From Tepidiforma bonchosmolovskayae (GTDB lineage Bacteria; Chloroflexota; Dehalococcoidia; Tepidiformales; Tepidiformaceae), in the NCBI RefSeq assembly GCF_008838325.1, contig NZ_CP042829.1, forward strand, positions 1,922,001 through 1,986,000: DNA of 64,000 nucleotides, in the 5' to 3' direction. Positions within the stretch are counted from its first letter, which is position 1, and every line of letters begins with the position of its first letter. The translations under genes were made by a program, and so were the position numbers. Under the pieces are notes generated by a model. The model was not told where the DNA came from. It ran no database searches and saw nothing but the letters and a program-made list of their open reading frames with translations. Positions 51,758 through 64,000 of this stretch are shown in pieces.

Positions 51758-52590
51758 GGCCCCGCCTCCAGGTCCAGCCGCTCCGGCACGAAGCTCATCA
51801 GGACGAGCACCGTCGTTGCGGTGCCCAGCCGCGTCAGCGGTTCCACCCGCACCTTCGGGAACAGGTCCTGCGTCGTGCCCTCCACTGACGTCACGGTGCC
51901 GATCGGAATGCCGTACGGGAACGCACCCCCGAGCCCGGCGGTCACGATCGTGTCGCCCACCTTGATGTCGCCCTGCGCCATGTCGAGCGTCAGCGTCCGC
52001 CCCGGGTTGCCCCGCAGGATGCCGTCGGCCCCTTCTCCGCCCAGCACCGCCGCCCGCACGTTGCTCCGCGTGTCGGTAATCAGCCGGACGAACGACCGCG
52101 TCGGCGTCACCCGCGTTACCGTGCCCATCAGCGACCCCTGCGTCGACGTCACCACCATCCCCTTCACGATACCGTCGTTCGAGCCTCGGTCGATCGTGAT
52201 GACGTCAGTGAACGGCGAGCTGTCGCGGTGGACCACGTTCGCCGCCAGCCGCGACTGGGAGGTGTCGCCCTGCGCCAGCCCGAGCGCTGCCTCCAGTTCC
52301 TTGATCCGCTGCGCGTCCTGCTGCCGCTGCGCCAGCTCATTCCGGAGCCCTTCGTTCTCGACGCGCAGCCGCGCGTTCTCGGCGCGCAGGTCGTCGACTT
52401 CGCCCGCGCTGGAGAGCAGCCCCGCAACAGGGCGGAAGATGCCGCCCAGCACAGCCTCGAACGGCGCAGTCACCCGGAGAAAGGCGCCCTGCACCGGGCT
52501 CAGCACGCCGACCTGTCCGGCGATTCCGAGCAGAATCGCCAGCCCGACCATGGCTCCGAGCCACCACGAGTACCGGTTCAGGATGAGCAT
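51754..52590 (-). CDS. mreC: rod shape-determining protein MreC
   Basis: A 278-residue bitopic protein. One N-terminal membrane helix (about 11-30) is followed by a coiled coil (about 65-100, AGEVDDLRAENARLRVENEGLRNELAQRQQDAQRIKELEAAL) and the double beta-barrel domain with VITIDRGSNDGIVKGMVV and LPYGIPIGTV-like motifs. It links MreB inside to PBP2 outside. It lies 27 bases after mreB and overlaps mreD by 4 nt. Confidence 0.95.
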   Translation of the reverse strand: MLILNRYSWWLGAMVGLAILLGIAGQVGVLSPVQGAFLRVTAPFEAVLGGIFRPVAGLLSSAGEVDDLRAENARLRVENEGLRNELAQRQQDAQRIKELEAALGLAQGDTSQSRLAANVVHRDSSPFTDVITIDRGSNDGIVKGMVVTSTQGSLMGTVTRVTPTRSFVRLITDTRSNVRAAVLGGEGADGILRGNPGRTLTLDMAQGDIKVGDTIVTAGLGGAFPYGIPIGTVTSVEGTTQDLFPKVRVEPLTRLGTATTVLVLMSFVPERLDLEAGP

Positions 52591-52617
52591 GACGGTCCCT
52601 CGAGGCGCACGGCGATG

Positions 52618-53679
52618 CTACCGCCCGGGCCGTCGCGAAACCAGCTGCGACTGCACCTTCTCCAGCAGCGCCGATTCTTCCAGCACTTCGCCCGCGCCCC
52701 GCACCACGCACAGGAGCGGGTCTTCGGCCACGTATACCGGGAACCGCGTCTCCTGCGAGAGCCGCCGGTCGAGCCCCCGCAGCAGCGCGCCGCCCCCGGC
52801 AAGCGCAATCCCGTGCGCCATCAGGTCGCTCACCAGCTCCGGCGGCGTCACCTCGATCGATGAGCGGACCGCCTCCACAATCGCCGCAATTGAACCCGCC
52901 AGCGCGTCCCGGATTTCGACGGTGCTCACCTCCACCGATTTCGGCAGCCCCGTCGCAAGGTCGCGCCCCCGGATTTCGATGGTCTCTTCCGGGTCGAGCG
53001 GTGCCGCCGAACCCGCCAGCTTCTTGATCTCCTCCGCCGTCCGCTCGCCGATGAGCAGGTTATGCACCTGCCGCGCATACGCGATGATGTCCTGGTCCAT
53101 CTCGTCGCCGGCAACGCGGATCGAGGTGCTCACGACCATGCCCCCGAGCGAGATGACGGCCACCTCCGTCGTGCCGCCGCCGATGTCGACAATCATGCAC
53201 CCGGCCGCGTCCATCACCGGTAAACCGGCGCCGATCGCCGCCGCCATCGGCTCCTCAATCAGGTAGCACGCCCGCGCGCCCGCGTTTAGCGCCGCGTCGT
53301 GCACCGCCCGCTTCTCGACCTCCGTTACCCCGCTCGGGATGCCCACCACCACCCGCGGCTGCGCCAGGAAGCTCCGGTCGTGCACCGCCCGGATGAAGTA
53401 ACTCAGCATCTTTTCGGTGACTTCGAAGTCCGAAATCACCCCGTCGCGCAGGGGCCGCACCGCCACAATGTTCGCCGGCGTCCGGCCCACCATCCGCTTC
53501 GCTTCCGCCCCGATCGCCAGGATCTTCTTCGTCGTCCGGTCGATCGCCACCACCGAGGGCTCGTCGATGACGATCCCCCGGCCCTTCACCATCACCAGGG
53601 TGTTCGCCGTCCCCAGGTCGATGGCGATGTCGTGAGATAAGAACCCAAATAACGAACCGAAAATATTGGGAAACGCCAA
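52618..53679 (-). CDS. mreB: actin-like rod shape protein MreB
   Basis: A 353-residue bacterial actin. Phosphate loops: IAIDLGTANTLV and IVDIGGGTTEVAVISLGG; adenosine motif GIALAGGGALLRGLD. The N-terminus FPNIFGSLFGFLSHDI includes the amphipathic membrane-binding segment. The reading frame opens with TTG at 53679, which I accept because no ATG or GTG starts near the domain; a later TTG or TTA-proximal start is conceivable. TATACT at 53733-53738 implies a leader of about 45-48 nt. First gene of the mreBCD-mrdA-rodA operon. Confidence 0.95.
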   Translation of the reverse strand: MAFPNIFGSLFGFLSHDIAIDLGTANTLVMVKGRGIVIDEPSVVAIDRTTKKILAIGAEAKRMVGRTPANIVAVRPLRDGVISDFEVTEKMLSYFIRAVHDRSFLAQPRVVVGIPSGVTEVEKRAVHDAALNAGARACYLIEEPMAAAIGAGLPVMDAAGCMIVDIGGGTTEVAVISLGGMVVSTSIRVAGDEMDQDIIAYARQVHNLLIGERTAEEIKKLAGSAAPLDPEETIEIRGRDLATGLPKSVEVSTVEIRDALAGSIAAIVEAVRSSIEVTPPELVSDLMAHGIALAGGGALLRGLDRRLSQETRFPVYVAEDPLLCVVRGAGEVLEESALLEKVQSQLVSRRPGR

Positions 53680-53732
53680 GGGCGTGAACCTGTCATGCGA
53701 ACCGCAGAAACCCGCGGGGTAGTCAGATTCAA

Positions 53733-53738
53733 AGTATA
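53733..53738 (-). promoter_or_regulatory. -10 box of the mreB operon
   Basis: Minus-strand TATACT in the 122-base gap between ligA and mreB. Unlike many neighbours it predicts a normal-length leader. Confidence 0.5.
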
Positions 53739-53801
53739 CCCGCCATCACCCCGCCCGGCGAACCGCGCGGCATTTCCTGCTTCGAAAATGGTTGGAACCG
53801 T

Positions 53802-56575
<2,774 letters not shown>

Positions 56576-56579
<4 letters not shown>

Positions 56580-57301
56580 GCTTTGAAGTCATCCCCGCCA
56601 TCGACCTCCGCGGCGGCCGCTGCGTCCGCCTCCGCCAGGGTGACTACGGCCGCGAAACCGCCTACAGCGATGACCCCGTCGCCGTCGCCCGCCAGTGGCA
56701 GGCCGAGGGCGCCCGGCGCCTCCACGTCGTCGACCTCGACGGCGCCCGCGAAGGCCGTCCGGTCAATACCGCCGTCATCGAAGCCATCTGCCGCGCGGTC
56801 GCCATCCCGGTCGAGGTCTCCGGCGGCATCCGGACGCTCGAAGCCATCGCGGCTGCCCTCGCCCGCGGCGCCGACCGCGTCCAGCTCGGCTCCATCGCGG
56901 TCAAAGACCCCGCGCTCACCCGCGCCGCCATCCAACGGTTCGGGCCCGCCATCGTCGTGGCCATCGACGCCCGCGACGGCGAGGTCCGCACCGACGGGTG
57001 GCTACACGGTAGCAACGTCCGCGCGCTCGACCTCGCCCGCGAGCTCGATGCCGCCGGCGTCGCCCGCATCATGTTCACCGACATCTCCCGCGACGGCACC
57101 CTCTCCGAACCGAACTTCCGAGCCTACCGCGACCTCCTCGCAGCCGTCCGCTGCCCGGTCATCGCCTCCGGCGGCATCTCCACCCTCGACCACCTCCGCG
57201 AACTCGCCGCCATCGGCTGCGAGGGCGCCATCGTCGGCACCTCGCTCTACGAGCGCCGCTTCACGCTCCGCGAGGCCTTGGCCGCGGTAGCTATGGCGTA
57301 G
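56576..57301 (+). CDS. hisA: ProFAR isomerase HisA
   Basis: A 241-residue TIM barrel isomerising ProFAR to [30 protein letters not shown] holds the first catalytic Asp. Half-barrel repeats show [28 protein letters not shown] and [27 protein letters not shown], the two phosphate sites. GTG at 56576 overlaps the hisH stop and matches the domain start; the longer frame is not used. Confidence 0.96.
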
Positions 57302-57342
57302 CCACGAACCGCCTGCGGTCGACATCGCCCGTCTCCCGGCCC

Positions 57343-57354
57343 CACAATCGAACC
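57343..57354 (+). promoter_or_regulatory. -10 box for hisF
   Basis: CACAAT at 57343-57348, 6 nt, then ATG. It suggests hisF-hisI can be transcribed separately from hisHA. Confidence 0.5.
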
Positions 57355-58143
57355 ATGCTCACCCGGCGCATCATCCCCTGCTTCGACGTCGACCGCGGCC
57401 GTGTCGTGAAAGGCGTCTCCTTCGTCCAGCTCCGCGACGCCGGCGACCCCGTCGAACTCGCACGCGCCTACGAAGCCGCCGGCGCCGATGAGCTCGTCTT
57501 CCTCGATATCACCGCCTCCGCTGAAGACCGCGTCACCACCTACGACATGGTCGCCGCAACCGCCGAGCAGGTCTTCATCCCCTTCACCGTCGGCGGCGGC
57601 ATCCGCTCCACGGCCGACATGAAAATCATGCTCGAACTCGGCGCTGAGAAGGTCAGCATCAATACCGCCGCCATCCAGGACCCCGACCTCATCTCCAGCG
57701 GCGCCGACCGTTTCGGCAGCCAGTGCATCGTCGTCGCCATCGATGCCCGCCGCGTCGAAGGCGTCCCCGGCTCCTGGGAGGTCTACTCCCACGGCGGCCG
57801 CATGCCGACCGGCCTCGATGCCGTCGAATGGGCCGTCGAAGCCGCCCGCCGCGGCGCCGGCGAGCTCCTCGTCACCAGCATGGACGCCGACGGCCACCAG
57901 CAGGGCTACGACATCGAACTCCTCCGCGCCATCTCCGATGCGGTCCCGGTCCCGGTCATCGCTTCCGGCGGCGCCGGCGGCCCCGAGCACATGGCTGCCG
58001 CGCTCACCGAAGGCCGCGCCGACGCCGTCCTTGCCGCCAGCATCTTCCACTTCGGCACGTACACCATCCGGCAGGTGAAGGAGTACCTCGCTGCCCGCGG
58101 CATTCCCGTCCGGCCCGTGCCCGATCCGGAGCCCATCCCATGA
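57355..58143 (+). CDS. hisF: imidazole glycerol phosphate synthase subunit HisF
   Basis: A 262-residue TIM-barrel cyclase. [19 protein letters not shown] (catalytic Asp), [39 protein letters not shown] and [16 protein letters not shown] are diagnostic. With HisH it makes imidazole glycerol phosphate and AICAR. It lies 53 bases after hisA with a possible leaderless promoter; hisI overlaps its stop (ATGA). Confidence 0.97.
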   Translation: MLTRRIIPCFDVDRGRVVKGVSFVQLRDAGDPVELARAYEAAGADELVFLDITASAEDRVTTYDMVAATAEQVFIPFTVGGGIRSTADMKIMLELGAEKVSINTAAIQDPDLISSGADRFGSQCIVVAIDARRVEGVPGSWEVYSHGGRMPTGLDAVEWAVEAARRGAGELLVTSMDADGHQQGYDIELLRAISDAVPVPVIASGGAGGPEHMAAALTEGRADAVLAASIFHFGTYTIRQVKEYLAARGIPVRPVPDPEPIP

Positions 58144-58487
58144 GCGAAGTCGAGCGCCTGGCCTTCGGTCCCGATGGCCTCATGCCAGCGGTCGTGCAGG
58201 ATGCCGACACCGGCGAGGTCCTCATCCTCGGTTATATGAATGAAGAAGCCCTCCGGCGCACCCTCGAAACCGGCCTCGTCACCTTCTGGAGCCGCTCCCG
58301 CGGCCAGCTCTGGCAGAAGGGCGAAACCTCCGGCAACACCCTCGCCCTCGTGTCCATCGCCAAGAACTGCGAGGCCAACTCCCTCCTCGTCAAAGCGCGG
58401 CCCGCCGGCCCTGCCTGCCACACCGGGCATGCGACCTGCTACTACCGCCCTCTCGATCCCGCACGCGACCTCCCCGGCACCGAATAA
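58140..58487 (+). CDS. hisI: phosphoribosyl-AMP cyclohydrolase HisI
   Basis: A 115-residue stand-alone cyclohydrolase (no HisE domain). [31 protein letters not shown] and the KGETSGNTL region are typical, and zinc ligands C93 and C100 ([14 protein letters not shown]) are kept. The usual Mg-site D-C-D-x-D motif reads N76-C77-E78-A-N80, so all three acids are altered (two to Asn, one to Glu). It may use a different metal arrangement or belong to a known variant branch. ATG overlaps the hisF stop. Confidence 0.93.
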   Translation: MSEVERLAFGPDGLMPAVVQDADTGEVLILGYMNEEALRRTLETGLVTFWSRSRGQLWQKGETSGNTLALVSIAKNCEANSLLVKARPAGPACHTGHATCYYRPLDPARDLPGTE

Positions 58488-58494
58488 ACCGCCC

Positions 58495-58716
58495 ATGGAA
58501 CCGCGCAGCCTCGGCCTCCTGATCGTTATCGTCGGCCTCGCCCTCGTCGTCATCGGCGGCCTCGTCGCTCTCGGCGCGTTCAGCTGGTTCGGCCGCCTCC
58601 CCGGCGACATCCGCATCGAAAGCGGCAGCACCCGCGTCTACATCCCCATCACCACCATGCTCCTCCTTTCCGTCGGCCTCTCCCTCCTCGCGGCTATCTT
58701 CCGCCGCTTCCAGTAA
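58495..58716 (+). CDS. DUF2905 two-helix membrane protein
   Basis: A 73-residue protein with two membrane helices separated by FGRLPGDIRIESGSTRVYIPI, the hallmark loop of DUF2905. The function is unknown. ATG lies 7 bases after the hisI stop, and the RibD_C-like gene follows after 9, so it is transcribed with them. Confidence 0.87.
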   Translation: MEPRSLGLLIVIVGLALVVIGGLVALGAFSWFGRLPGDIRIESGSTRVYIPITTMLLLSVGLSLLAAIFRRFQ

Positions 58717-58725
58717 CCTGCCCGC

Positions 58726-59457
58726 ATGCCCAAGCCCGATTACACCGCGCTCGAATTCCCTGCCCCGCCCGACAACCGCCCCTACGTCATCGTCAACATG
58801 GTCATGTCGGTCGACGGCAAAACCGTCGTCGAAGGCACCGAGCAGGGCCTCGGCTCGCCGGTCGACCAGCGCCTCATGCGCGAGCTCCGCGTTCATGCCG
58901 ATATCGTTCTCAACGGCGCCGAAACCCTCCGCGTCAGCGGCTCCTCCTCCCGCCTCGGCGACCCCATCCTCGAAACCATCCGCGCGGCACGCGGCCGCGA
59001 GGGGCTCCCCATCGCCGCTACCATCACCGCCTCCGCCAACCTCCCCCTCGACCGCATCTTCTTCACCGCCCCCGACTTCGACGCCGTCGTCTACGTCGCC
59101 CGCGGCGCCCCCGCCGACCGCGTCCGCGCACTCCGCGCCACCGGCCGGCAGGTCGTGCTCCTCCCGAAACGCAATGACCTCGCTGCCATGCTCCGCCACA
59201 TGCGCGGCGAACTCGGCGCGAGCCTCCTCCTCTGCGAGGGCGGCCCCACCCTGAACGCCGGCCTCTTCGCCATCGATGCCGTTGACGAGCTGTTCATCAC
59301 CATCGGCCCCCGCATCGTCGGCGGACGTGACACCCTCACCCCGGTCGAAGGCGAACGCGCCTTCACCCGCCGCACAATGAAGCAGCTCGAACTCGTCTCC
59401 GCCGTCCCGAACGAAGCCACCGGCGAGCTCTACTGCCGCTACCGGGTGCGCCGCTAA
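58726..59457 (+). CDS. RibD_C/dihydrofolate-reductase-fold protein
   Basis: A 243-residue stand-alone reductase domain like the second half of RibD. It shows VIVNMVMSVDGKTVVEG, ADIVLNGAETLRVSG, LLLCEGGPTLNAGLF and ITIGPRIVGG. NADPH-dependent reduction of a ribosyl-aminopyrimidine or other pterin-like substrate is likely. A complete ribD lies at 6.5 kb, so this is either a redundant reductase or has another substrate. It is last in the his transcript; its TAA overlaps the convergent transporter stop (CTAA). Confidence 0.85.
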   Translation: MPKPDYTALEFPAPPDNRPYVIVNMVMSVDGKTVVEGTEQGLGSPVDQRLMRELRVHADIVLNGAETLRVSGSSSRLGDPILETIRAARGREGLPIAATITASANLPLDRIFFTAPDFDAVVYVARGAPADRVRALRATGRQVVLLPKRNDLAAMLRHMRGELGASLLLCEGGPTLNAGLFAIDAVDELFITIGPRIVGGRDTLTPVEGERAFTRRTMKQLELVSAVPNEATGELYCRYRVRR

Positions 59458-60710
59458 CCCCGGCCCGCCGCTGCAGCGCCGGCAAGCACCGCCGCCGCCA
59501 TCGCCGCCAGCGTCGGCGCGAACGCCCTCCGTGCATACCGCCCTGCCCCGTACTCGGCCCCGTGCTGCCGCGCCAGGCTCAGCCAGAACACCGTGCTCAG
59601 CGACCCGACCATCGTGAAGTTCGCCCCAATGGTTGAGCCGATCAGCACCCCCACCACCAGCGGTTCATGCTCCCCCGGCCGCGAGGCAATCGTCGCTGCC
59701 AGCAGCAGCGCCGAAGGCCAGTTGTTCATCAGGTTCGCGAGCGCCGCTGCAATGACGGCGCCGCCGGCCACCGTCACCAGCACCGGCCGCCCCTCCAGCC
59801 AGCCGAGCACCCCCGCCAGCCAGTCCAGCGCCCCCGCCGCAACCACGTTCTCCACGAGGAGCAGCAGCCCCGCCACGAAGACGAGTACCCCCGGGGCGAC
59901 GTGCCGCCGGAACTGCCGCCCGTCGATCGGTCCGCCCAGCCGGGCCGCGGCCGCCATCGCGGCCCCGCCCCCGAGCGTCACCGCCCCCAGCGGCAGGTCG
60001 CGCAGCCCCGCCGCGACATACGCCGCGGCCAGCCCCGCCACCACGACCAGCGCCGGCAGTACCGGCCGGTCAATGGCCACGTGCCGACCTGCCCCTGCCT
60101 CCGCCTCCCGGCCCCCGGCCGACCGCCGCCACGTCACCAGCGCCAGCGCCGCGATGCCCGCCAGCGCGGCCGGCGTCACCAGCCGCAGGTAGCCGCCGAG
60201 CCCCAGCTCGAACCGCTCGAAGAAGAGCAGATTCACCGGGTTGCTCACCGGCAGGAGCAGGCTCGCCCCGTCTGCCGTGAAGGTCGCCGCGAAGGCAGCA
60301 TCCGTGGTGGCCCGCGCTGTCACGCTCCCTGCCGCGAAGATCGCCGGCGTCAGCACCAGCGGCGTCGCATCGTTCGAGAGCACCGCCGTGATGCCGGTCC
60401 CCAGCAGCAGCACCAGGCCGACCCGCGCCCGCGCCGTCCGCCGCCCGGCCAGCAGCCGCGCCGCCCGGGCGTAAAGCCCCGCCGCCTCGGCGCCGGCCGC
60501 AATGAGCATCAGCCCGAAGAAGAACGCCAGGATGTTCGCCGAATCGGCCACCACCTCCAGCCCGCCCCCCAGCCCGATCGGCCCCAGCGCCCACGCCGCA
60601 GCCCCGCCGGCCGCCGCAACCTGCCAGTCCCGCGCCCCGAACGGCCGCAGATAGAGCGCCGCCACCGTCGCCAGCAGCACCACCCCCAGCAGCAGCGCCT
60701 GCACGCCCAC
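59454..60710 (-). CDS. ArsB/NhaD-superfamily (ion transporter) membrane protein
   Basis: A 418-residue polytopic protein with about ten to eleven helices. VLSNDATPLVLTPAIFA and LPVSNPVNLLFF in the first half, and NLMNNWPSALLLAATI with IGSTIGANFTMVGSLSTVFWLS in the second, are the paired re-entrant motifs of the ArsB/citrate-type IT superfamily. It could export arsenite or another anion, or be a Na+/H+-type antiporter; no arsR or arsC is adjacent. GTG at 60710 is preferred (AGGGG 5 nt upstream); the frame is open 48 bases further. Confidence 0.82.
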   Translation of the reverse strand: MGVQALLLGVVLLATVAALYLRPFGARDWQVAAAGGAAAWALGPIGLGGGLEVVADSANILAFFFGLMLIAAGAEAAGLYARAARLLAGRRTARARVGLVLLLGTGITAVLSNDATPLVLTPAIFAAGSVTARATTDAAFAATFTADGASLLLPVSNPVNLLFFERFELGLGGYLRLVTPAALAGIAALALVTWRRSAGGREAEAGAGRHVAIDRPVLPALVVVAGLAAAYVAAGLRDLPLGAVTLGGGAAMAAAARLGGPIDGRQFRRHVAPGVLVFVAGLLLLVENVVAAGALDWLAGVLGWLEGRPVLVTVAGGAVIAAALANLMNNWPSALLLAATIASRPGEHEPLVVGVLIGSTIGANFTMVGSLSTVFWLSLARQHGAEYGAGRYARRAFAPTLAAMAAAVLAGAAAAGRG

Positions 60711-60858
60711 AGCATCCCCTGCCCGTCCCTTCTGCGGTAGCCGCCGCTGATTGAACAAACGTTCGTGTCGGCGCTACCATCCTCATGTGCGCGCCGGCGC
60801 TACACTCGTTCCCGGCGCCCTCCCGCGCCCACACGCTTCCCCGCCGGAAAGGCCCCAC

Positions 60859-63800
60859 GTGCCCCTCGACCACATCATCGTCCGCGGCGCCCGCGAACAT
60901 AACCTCAAGAACATCGACGTCCGCATCCCCCGCGACCGCCTCGTCGTCATCACCGGCCTCTCCGGCTCCGGCAAATCCTCCCTCGCCTTCGACACCATCT
61001 ACGCCGAAGGCCAGCGCCGCTACGTCGAATCCCTCTCCGCCTACGCCCGACAGTTCCTCGGGCTCATGGAAAAGCCCGATGTCGACCACATCGACGGCCT
61101 CTCCCCTGCAATCTCCATCGACCAAAAATCCACGTCCAACAACCCCCGCTCCACGGTCGGCACCGTCACCGAAATCTACGACTACATGCGCCTCCTCTGG
61201 GCCCGCATCGGCAAACCCCACTGCCCCGTCTGCCGCCGCCCCATCGAACGCCAGACCGTCCAGCAGATCGTCGATGCCACCCTCGCCTACCCGCCCGGCT
61301 CCCGCCTCCTCCTCCTCGCGCCCGTCGCCCGCGCGAAAAAGGGCGAGCACGCCGGCATCTTCGATGAAGCCCGCCGCGCCGGCTTCGTCCGCGTCCGCGT
61401 CGACGGCCAGGTCTACGACATCGATGAGCTTCCCGCCCTCGACAAAAAGAAGCGCCACGACATCGACGTCGTCGTCGACCGCCTCGTGGTCCCCGAACCC
61501 GGCTCCGACCCCGCCGCCGCAAGCCGCATCGCTGACTCCGTCGAACAGGCCCTCAAAGTCGGCCAGGGCGTCATGATCGTCGGCTACGCCGGCGGTGCCC
61601 CCGCCGATGCCCCCCAGCCCCCGGCCGAGCGCATCTTCTCCGAGCACTTCGCCTGCCCCTACGACGGCACCTCCATTGGCGAAATCGAACCGCGCACGTT
61701 CTCCTTCAACAGCCCCCACGGCGCCTGCCCCCGCTGCACCGGCCTCGGCGTCGAAATGCAGATCGACCCCGCGCTCGTCATCCCCGACCGCTCGAAGTCC
61801 ATCGCGCAGGGCGCCGTCGAGCCGTGGGCGAAATCCCCCAGCGTCGCCGGCTGGTACCTCCGCCAGCTCGAAGCGGTCGCCGAAGACCAGGGCTTCTCCA
61901 TCCACACGCCCATCGCCGGGCTGACCGAATCCCAGCTCCACGCCCTCCTCTACGGCACTGGCGAGAAGCTCCTCCGCCTCCGCTTCACCAACCAGTACGG
62001 CCGCACGCAGGTCTACGACACCCGTTACGAAGGCGTCATTCCCAACCTCCAGCGCCGCTACAAAGAAACGGACTCCGACTACGTCCGCGCCGAGATCGAA
62101 AAGTACATGGCGGCAATCCCCTGCCCCGAGTGCAAGGGCCGCCGCCTCCGGCCCGAGGCCCTCTCCGTCCTCGTCGACGGCCAGCCCATCACCGCCGTCA
62201 CCGCCATGAGCATCGCCGAGGCCCGCGCCTGGTTCGACCGCCTCGCCGGGCCCGAATCCCCGCTTTCCGCCCGCGACCAGGCGATCGCCGTCCAGGTCCT
62301 CAAGGAGATCCGCTCCCGCCTCGAATTCCTCGTCGATGTCGGCCTCGACTACCTCACCCTCGACCGCGTCTCCGGCACGCTCTCCGGCGGCGAATCCCAG
62401 CGCATCCGACTCGCCACCCAGATCGGCTCAGCCCTCATGGGCGTCCTCTATATTTGCGACGAGCCCTCCATCGGCCTCCACCCCGTCGATGGCGACCGCC
62501 TCATCCGCACCCTCGAACGCCTCCGCGACCTCGGCAACACCGTCCTCGTCGTCGAACACGACGAAGCCATGATGCGCGCCGCCGACTGGATTATCGATAT
62601 GGGCCCCGGTGCCGGCATCCACGGCGGCCGCGTTGTCGCCGAAGGCCCCCTCTCCGCCATCCTCGAGCACCCCGAGAGCATCACCGGCGCCTACCTCTCC
62701 GGCCGCCGCCAGATCCCCGTGCCCAACCAGCGCCGCCCGGGCAACGGCAAGTCCATCCGTATTGTCGGCGCCCGCGAGAACAACCTCCGCAATATCACCG
62801 TCGAAATCCCGCTCGGGAAGTTCGTCGCCGTCACCGGCGTCTCCGGCTCGGGCAAATCCTCGCTCATCACCGACATCCTCGTGCCGCGCGCCCTCCAGGT
62901 CCTCCACGGCGCCCGCCAGCGCCCCGGCGCCCACGACACCATCGAAGGGCTCGAACACATCGACAAGGTCGTCGATATCGACCAGTCGCCGATCGGCCGC
63001 ACCCCCCGCTCCAACCCGGCCACCTACACCGGCGCCTTCACGCTCATCCGCGACCTCTTCGCCTCCGTCCCCGAAGCCCGCGCCCGCGGCTACAAAGCGG
63101 GCCGCTTCTCCTTCAACGTCAAGGGCGGCCGCTGCGAAGAGTGCGCCGGCGACGGCTACAAAATCGTCGAGATGCAGTTCCTCCCCGACGTCACCGTCCC
63201 CTGCGAGGCCTGCCATGGCAAGCGCTACAACCGCGAAGCCCTCGAAATCACCTTCCGCGGCAAGAACATCGCCGAAGTGCTCGACATGACCGTCTCCGAG
63301 GCCGTCGAGTTCTTCGAACGGTTCCCCCGGATTAAGCGCATCCTGGATACCCTCGAAGCCACCGGCCTCGGCTACATCAAGATCGGCCAGCCCGCCACCA
63401 CCCTCTCCGGCGGCGAAGCCCAGCGCATCAAGCTCGCCGCCGAGCTCTCCCGCCGCTCCACCGGCCGTACCCTCTACGTCCTCGACGAACCCACCACCGG
63501 CCTCGCCTTCCAGGACGTCGACCACCTGCTGAACGTCCTCCACCGCCTCGTCGATGCCGGCAACACCGTCGTCGTCATCGAACACCATCTCGACGTTATC
63601 AAGTCGGCCGACCACATCATCGACCTCGGCCCCCTCGGCGGCGACCGCGGCGGCCAGGTTGTCGCCGTCGGCACTCCCGAAGAGGTCGCCCTGGTCGAAG
63701 CGAGCTTCACCGGCCGCTACCTCCGTCCCATCCTCGAAGCCGCCGGGACACTCGGCGCTGCAGCCGCCGTCGCGACGGAACCAGCCCCGGCCGCGCGGAC

Positions 63801-64000
63801 CCGCCGGCCAGGCCGCCGGGCTGCCGCGCCGGTCCCCGAACCGTCCGCCAACGGTCATGAGGCCGCCAGCGAAGCCGCCGCCTCCGTGGCCGACCGCGCT
63901 GCAGCCGCGGCGGGCCGCATCGATGCCCGCGCCGCCCGCGATGCCGCGGCCGCCGCGCCGCCCGAGCCCCGCCCCGCCGGCAGGCGCCCGTCCGCCCGCC
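60859..64000 (+). CDS. uvrA: excinuclease ABC subunit A (C-terminus off window)
   Basis: At least 1047 residues are visible. Two ABC modules: Walker [16 protein letters not shown] and [15 protein letters not shown], signatures [17 protein letters not shown] and [16 protein letters not shown]. The central zinc module has CPECKGRRL, and the second-domain zinc finger is CEECAGDG ... [10 protein letters not shown]. In the first zinc site the usual CPxC is CPYD. UvrA finds bulky DNA lesions and loads UvrB. After the normal end near residue 960 ([11 protein letters not shown]) an Ala/Pro/Arg-rich tail of over 85 residues continues off the window. GTG with GGAAAGG about 5 nt upstream; TACACT at 60801-60806 gives a normal leader. 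Confidence 0.96.
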   Translation, partial: MPLDHIIVRGAREHNLKNIDVRIPRDRLVVITGLSGSGKSSLAFDTIYAEGQRRYVESLSAYARQFLGLMEKPDVDHIDGLSPAISIDQKSTSNNPRSTVGTVTEIYDYMRLLWARIGKPHCPVCRRPIERQTVQQIVDATLAYPPGSRLLLLAPVARAKKGEHAGIFDEARRAGFVRVRVDGQVYDIDELPALDKKKRHDIDVVVDRLVVPEPGSDPAAASRIADSVEQALKVGQGVMIVGYAGGAPADAPQPPAERIFSEHFACPYDGTSIGEIEPRTFSFNSPHGACPRCTGLGVEMQIDPALVIPDRSKSIAQGAVEPWAKSPSVAGWYLRQLEAVAEDQGFSIHTPIAGLTESQLHALLYGTGEKLLRLRFTNQYGRTQVYDTRYEGVIPNLQRRYKETDSDYVRAEIEKYMAAIPCPECKGRRLRPEALSVLVDGQPITAVTAMSIAEARAWFDRLAGPESPLSARDQAIAVQVLKEIRSRLEFLVDVGLDYLTLDRVSGTLSGGESQRIRLATQIGSALMGVLYICDEPSIGLHPVDGDRLIRTLERLRDLGNTVLVVEHDEAMMRAADWIIDMGPGAGIHGGRVVAEGPLSAILEHPESITGAYLSGRRQIPVPNQRRPGNGKSIRIVGARENNLRNITVEIPLGKFVAVTGVSGSGKSSLITDILVPRALQVLHGARQRPGAHDTIEGLEHIDKVVDIDQSPIGRTPRSNPATYTGAFTLIRDLFASVPEARARGYKAGRFSFNVKGGRCEECAGDGYKIVEMQFLPDVTVPCEACHGKRYNREALEITFRGKNIAEVLDMTVSEAVEFFERFPRIKRILDTLEATGLGYIKIGQPATTLSGGEAQRIKLAAELSRRSTGRTLYVLDEPTTGLAFQDVDHLLNVLHRLVDAGNTVVVIEHHLDVIKSADHIIDLGPLGGDRGGQVVAVGTPEEVALVEASFTGRYLRPILEAAGTLGAAAAVATEPAPAARTRRPGRRAAAPVPEPSANGHEAASEAAASVADRAAAAAGRIDARAARDAAAAAPPEPRPAGRRPSAR

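Overview
The window is very GC-rich, densely coded DNA with no insertion sequences, tRNA, rRNA or CRISPR array that I could find. The gene set suggests a motile, aerobic, rod-shaped bacterium of the Chloroflexota (Dehalococcoidia/Tepidiformia-like). That set includes many lipoproteins, a sortase, LLM-class flavin oxidoreductases, class III CoA-transferases, MreBCD/PBP2/RodA and a flagellar filament cluster. The placement is inference; a marker-gene search was not possible. Many genes lack a Shine-Dalgarno sequence and instead have a TANNNT box 6-7 nt before the start codon, so leaderless transcription looks common.

Layout. 1-2.8 kb: a truncated PAS histidine kinase diverges from a soluble globin-coupled chemoreceptor. 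2.8-6.4 kb: two tandem SufR-like winged-helix regulators, an LLM flavin oxidoreductase and an alpha/beta hydrolase. 6.4-12.6 kb: ribD, an EVE-domain protein, a DUF454 membrane protein, a large PP2C-like/transmembrane/propeller protein, thrB and a GNAT acetyltransferase. 12.7-15.2 kb: an amino-acid ABC importer. 15.2-22.5 kb: a zinc-ribbon protein, an isolated nuoB, a phosphoribosyltransferase, uvrC, an SGNH hydrolase, an M28 peptidase lipoprotein and a LysM lipoprotein. 23-25.6 kb: a two-gene CoA-transferase in which one partner lacks the catalytic Asp. 25.6-30.7 kb: nitroreductase, SelW-like, DUF402, hydrolase, polyferredoxin, pterin dehydratase and a peptide-binding lipoprotein.

30.7-40.9 kb, minus strand: an atypical response regulator, flgM, a sortase, fliT-like, fliS, fliD, flaG-like and three flagellins. 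Flagellins 1 and 2 share about 1 kb of apparently identical DNA whose strand composition is opposite to its surroundings. 41-48.2 kb: rpe, degV, recG, a GT-C-like membrane protein and radA. 48.1-53.7 kb: the elongasome operon mreB-mreC-mreD-mrdA-rodA, minus strand, with three 4-nt overlaps. 53.8-64 kb: ligA diverges from hisH-hisA-hisF-hisI-DUF2905-RibD_C, followed by an ArsB-like transporter and uvrA, which runs off the right edge.

Composition: plus-strand genes favour C-ending codons and minus-strand genes favour G-ending codons, so the plus strand is generally C-rich. The flagellin 1/2 block is the clear exception. No undescribed defence or biosynthetic system is evident. The strongest leads are the flagellin conversion block, the leaderless promoter grammar, the CoA-transferase pseudo-subunit, and the degenerate signalling proteins (PP2C-like and receiver).
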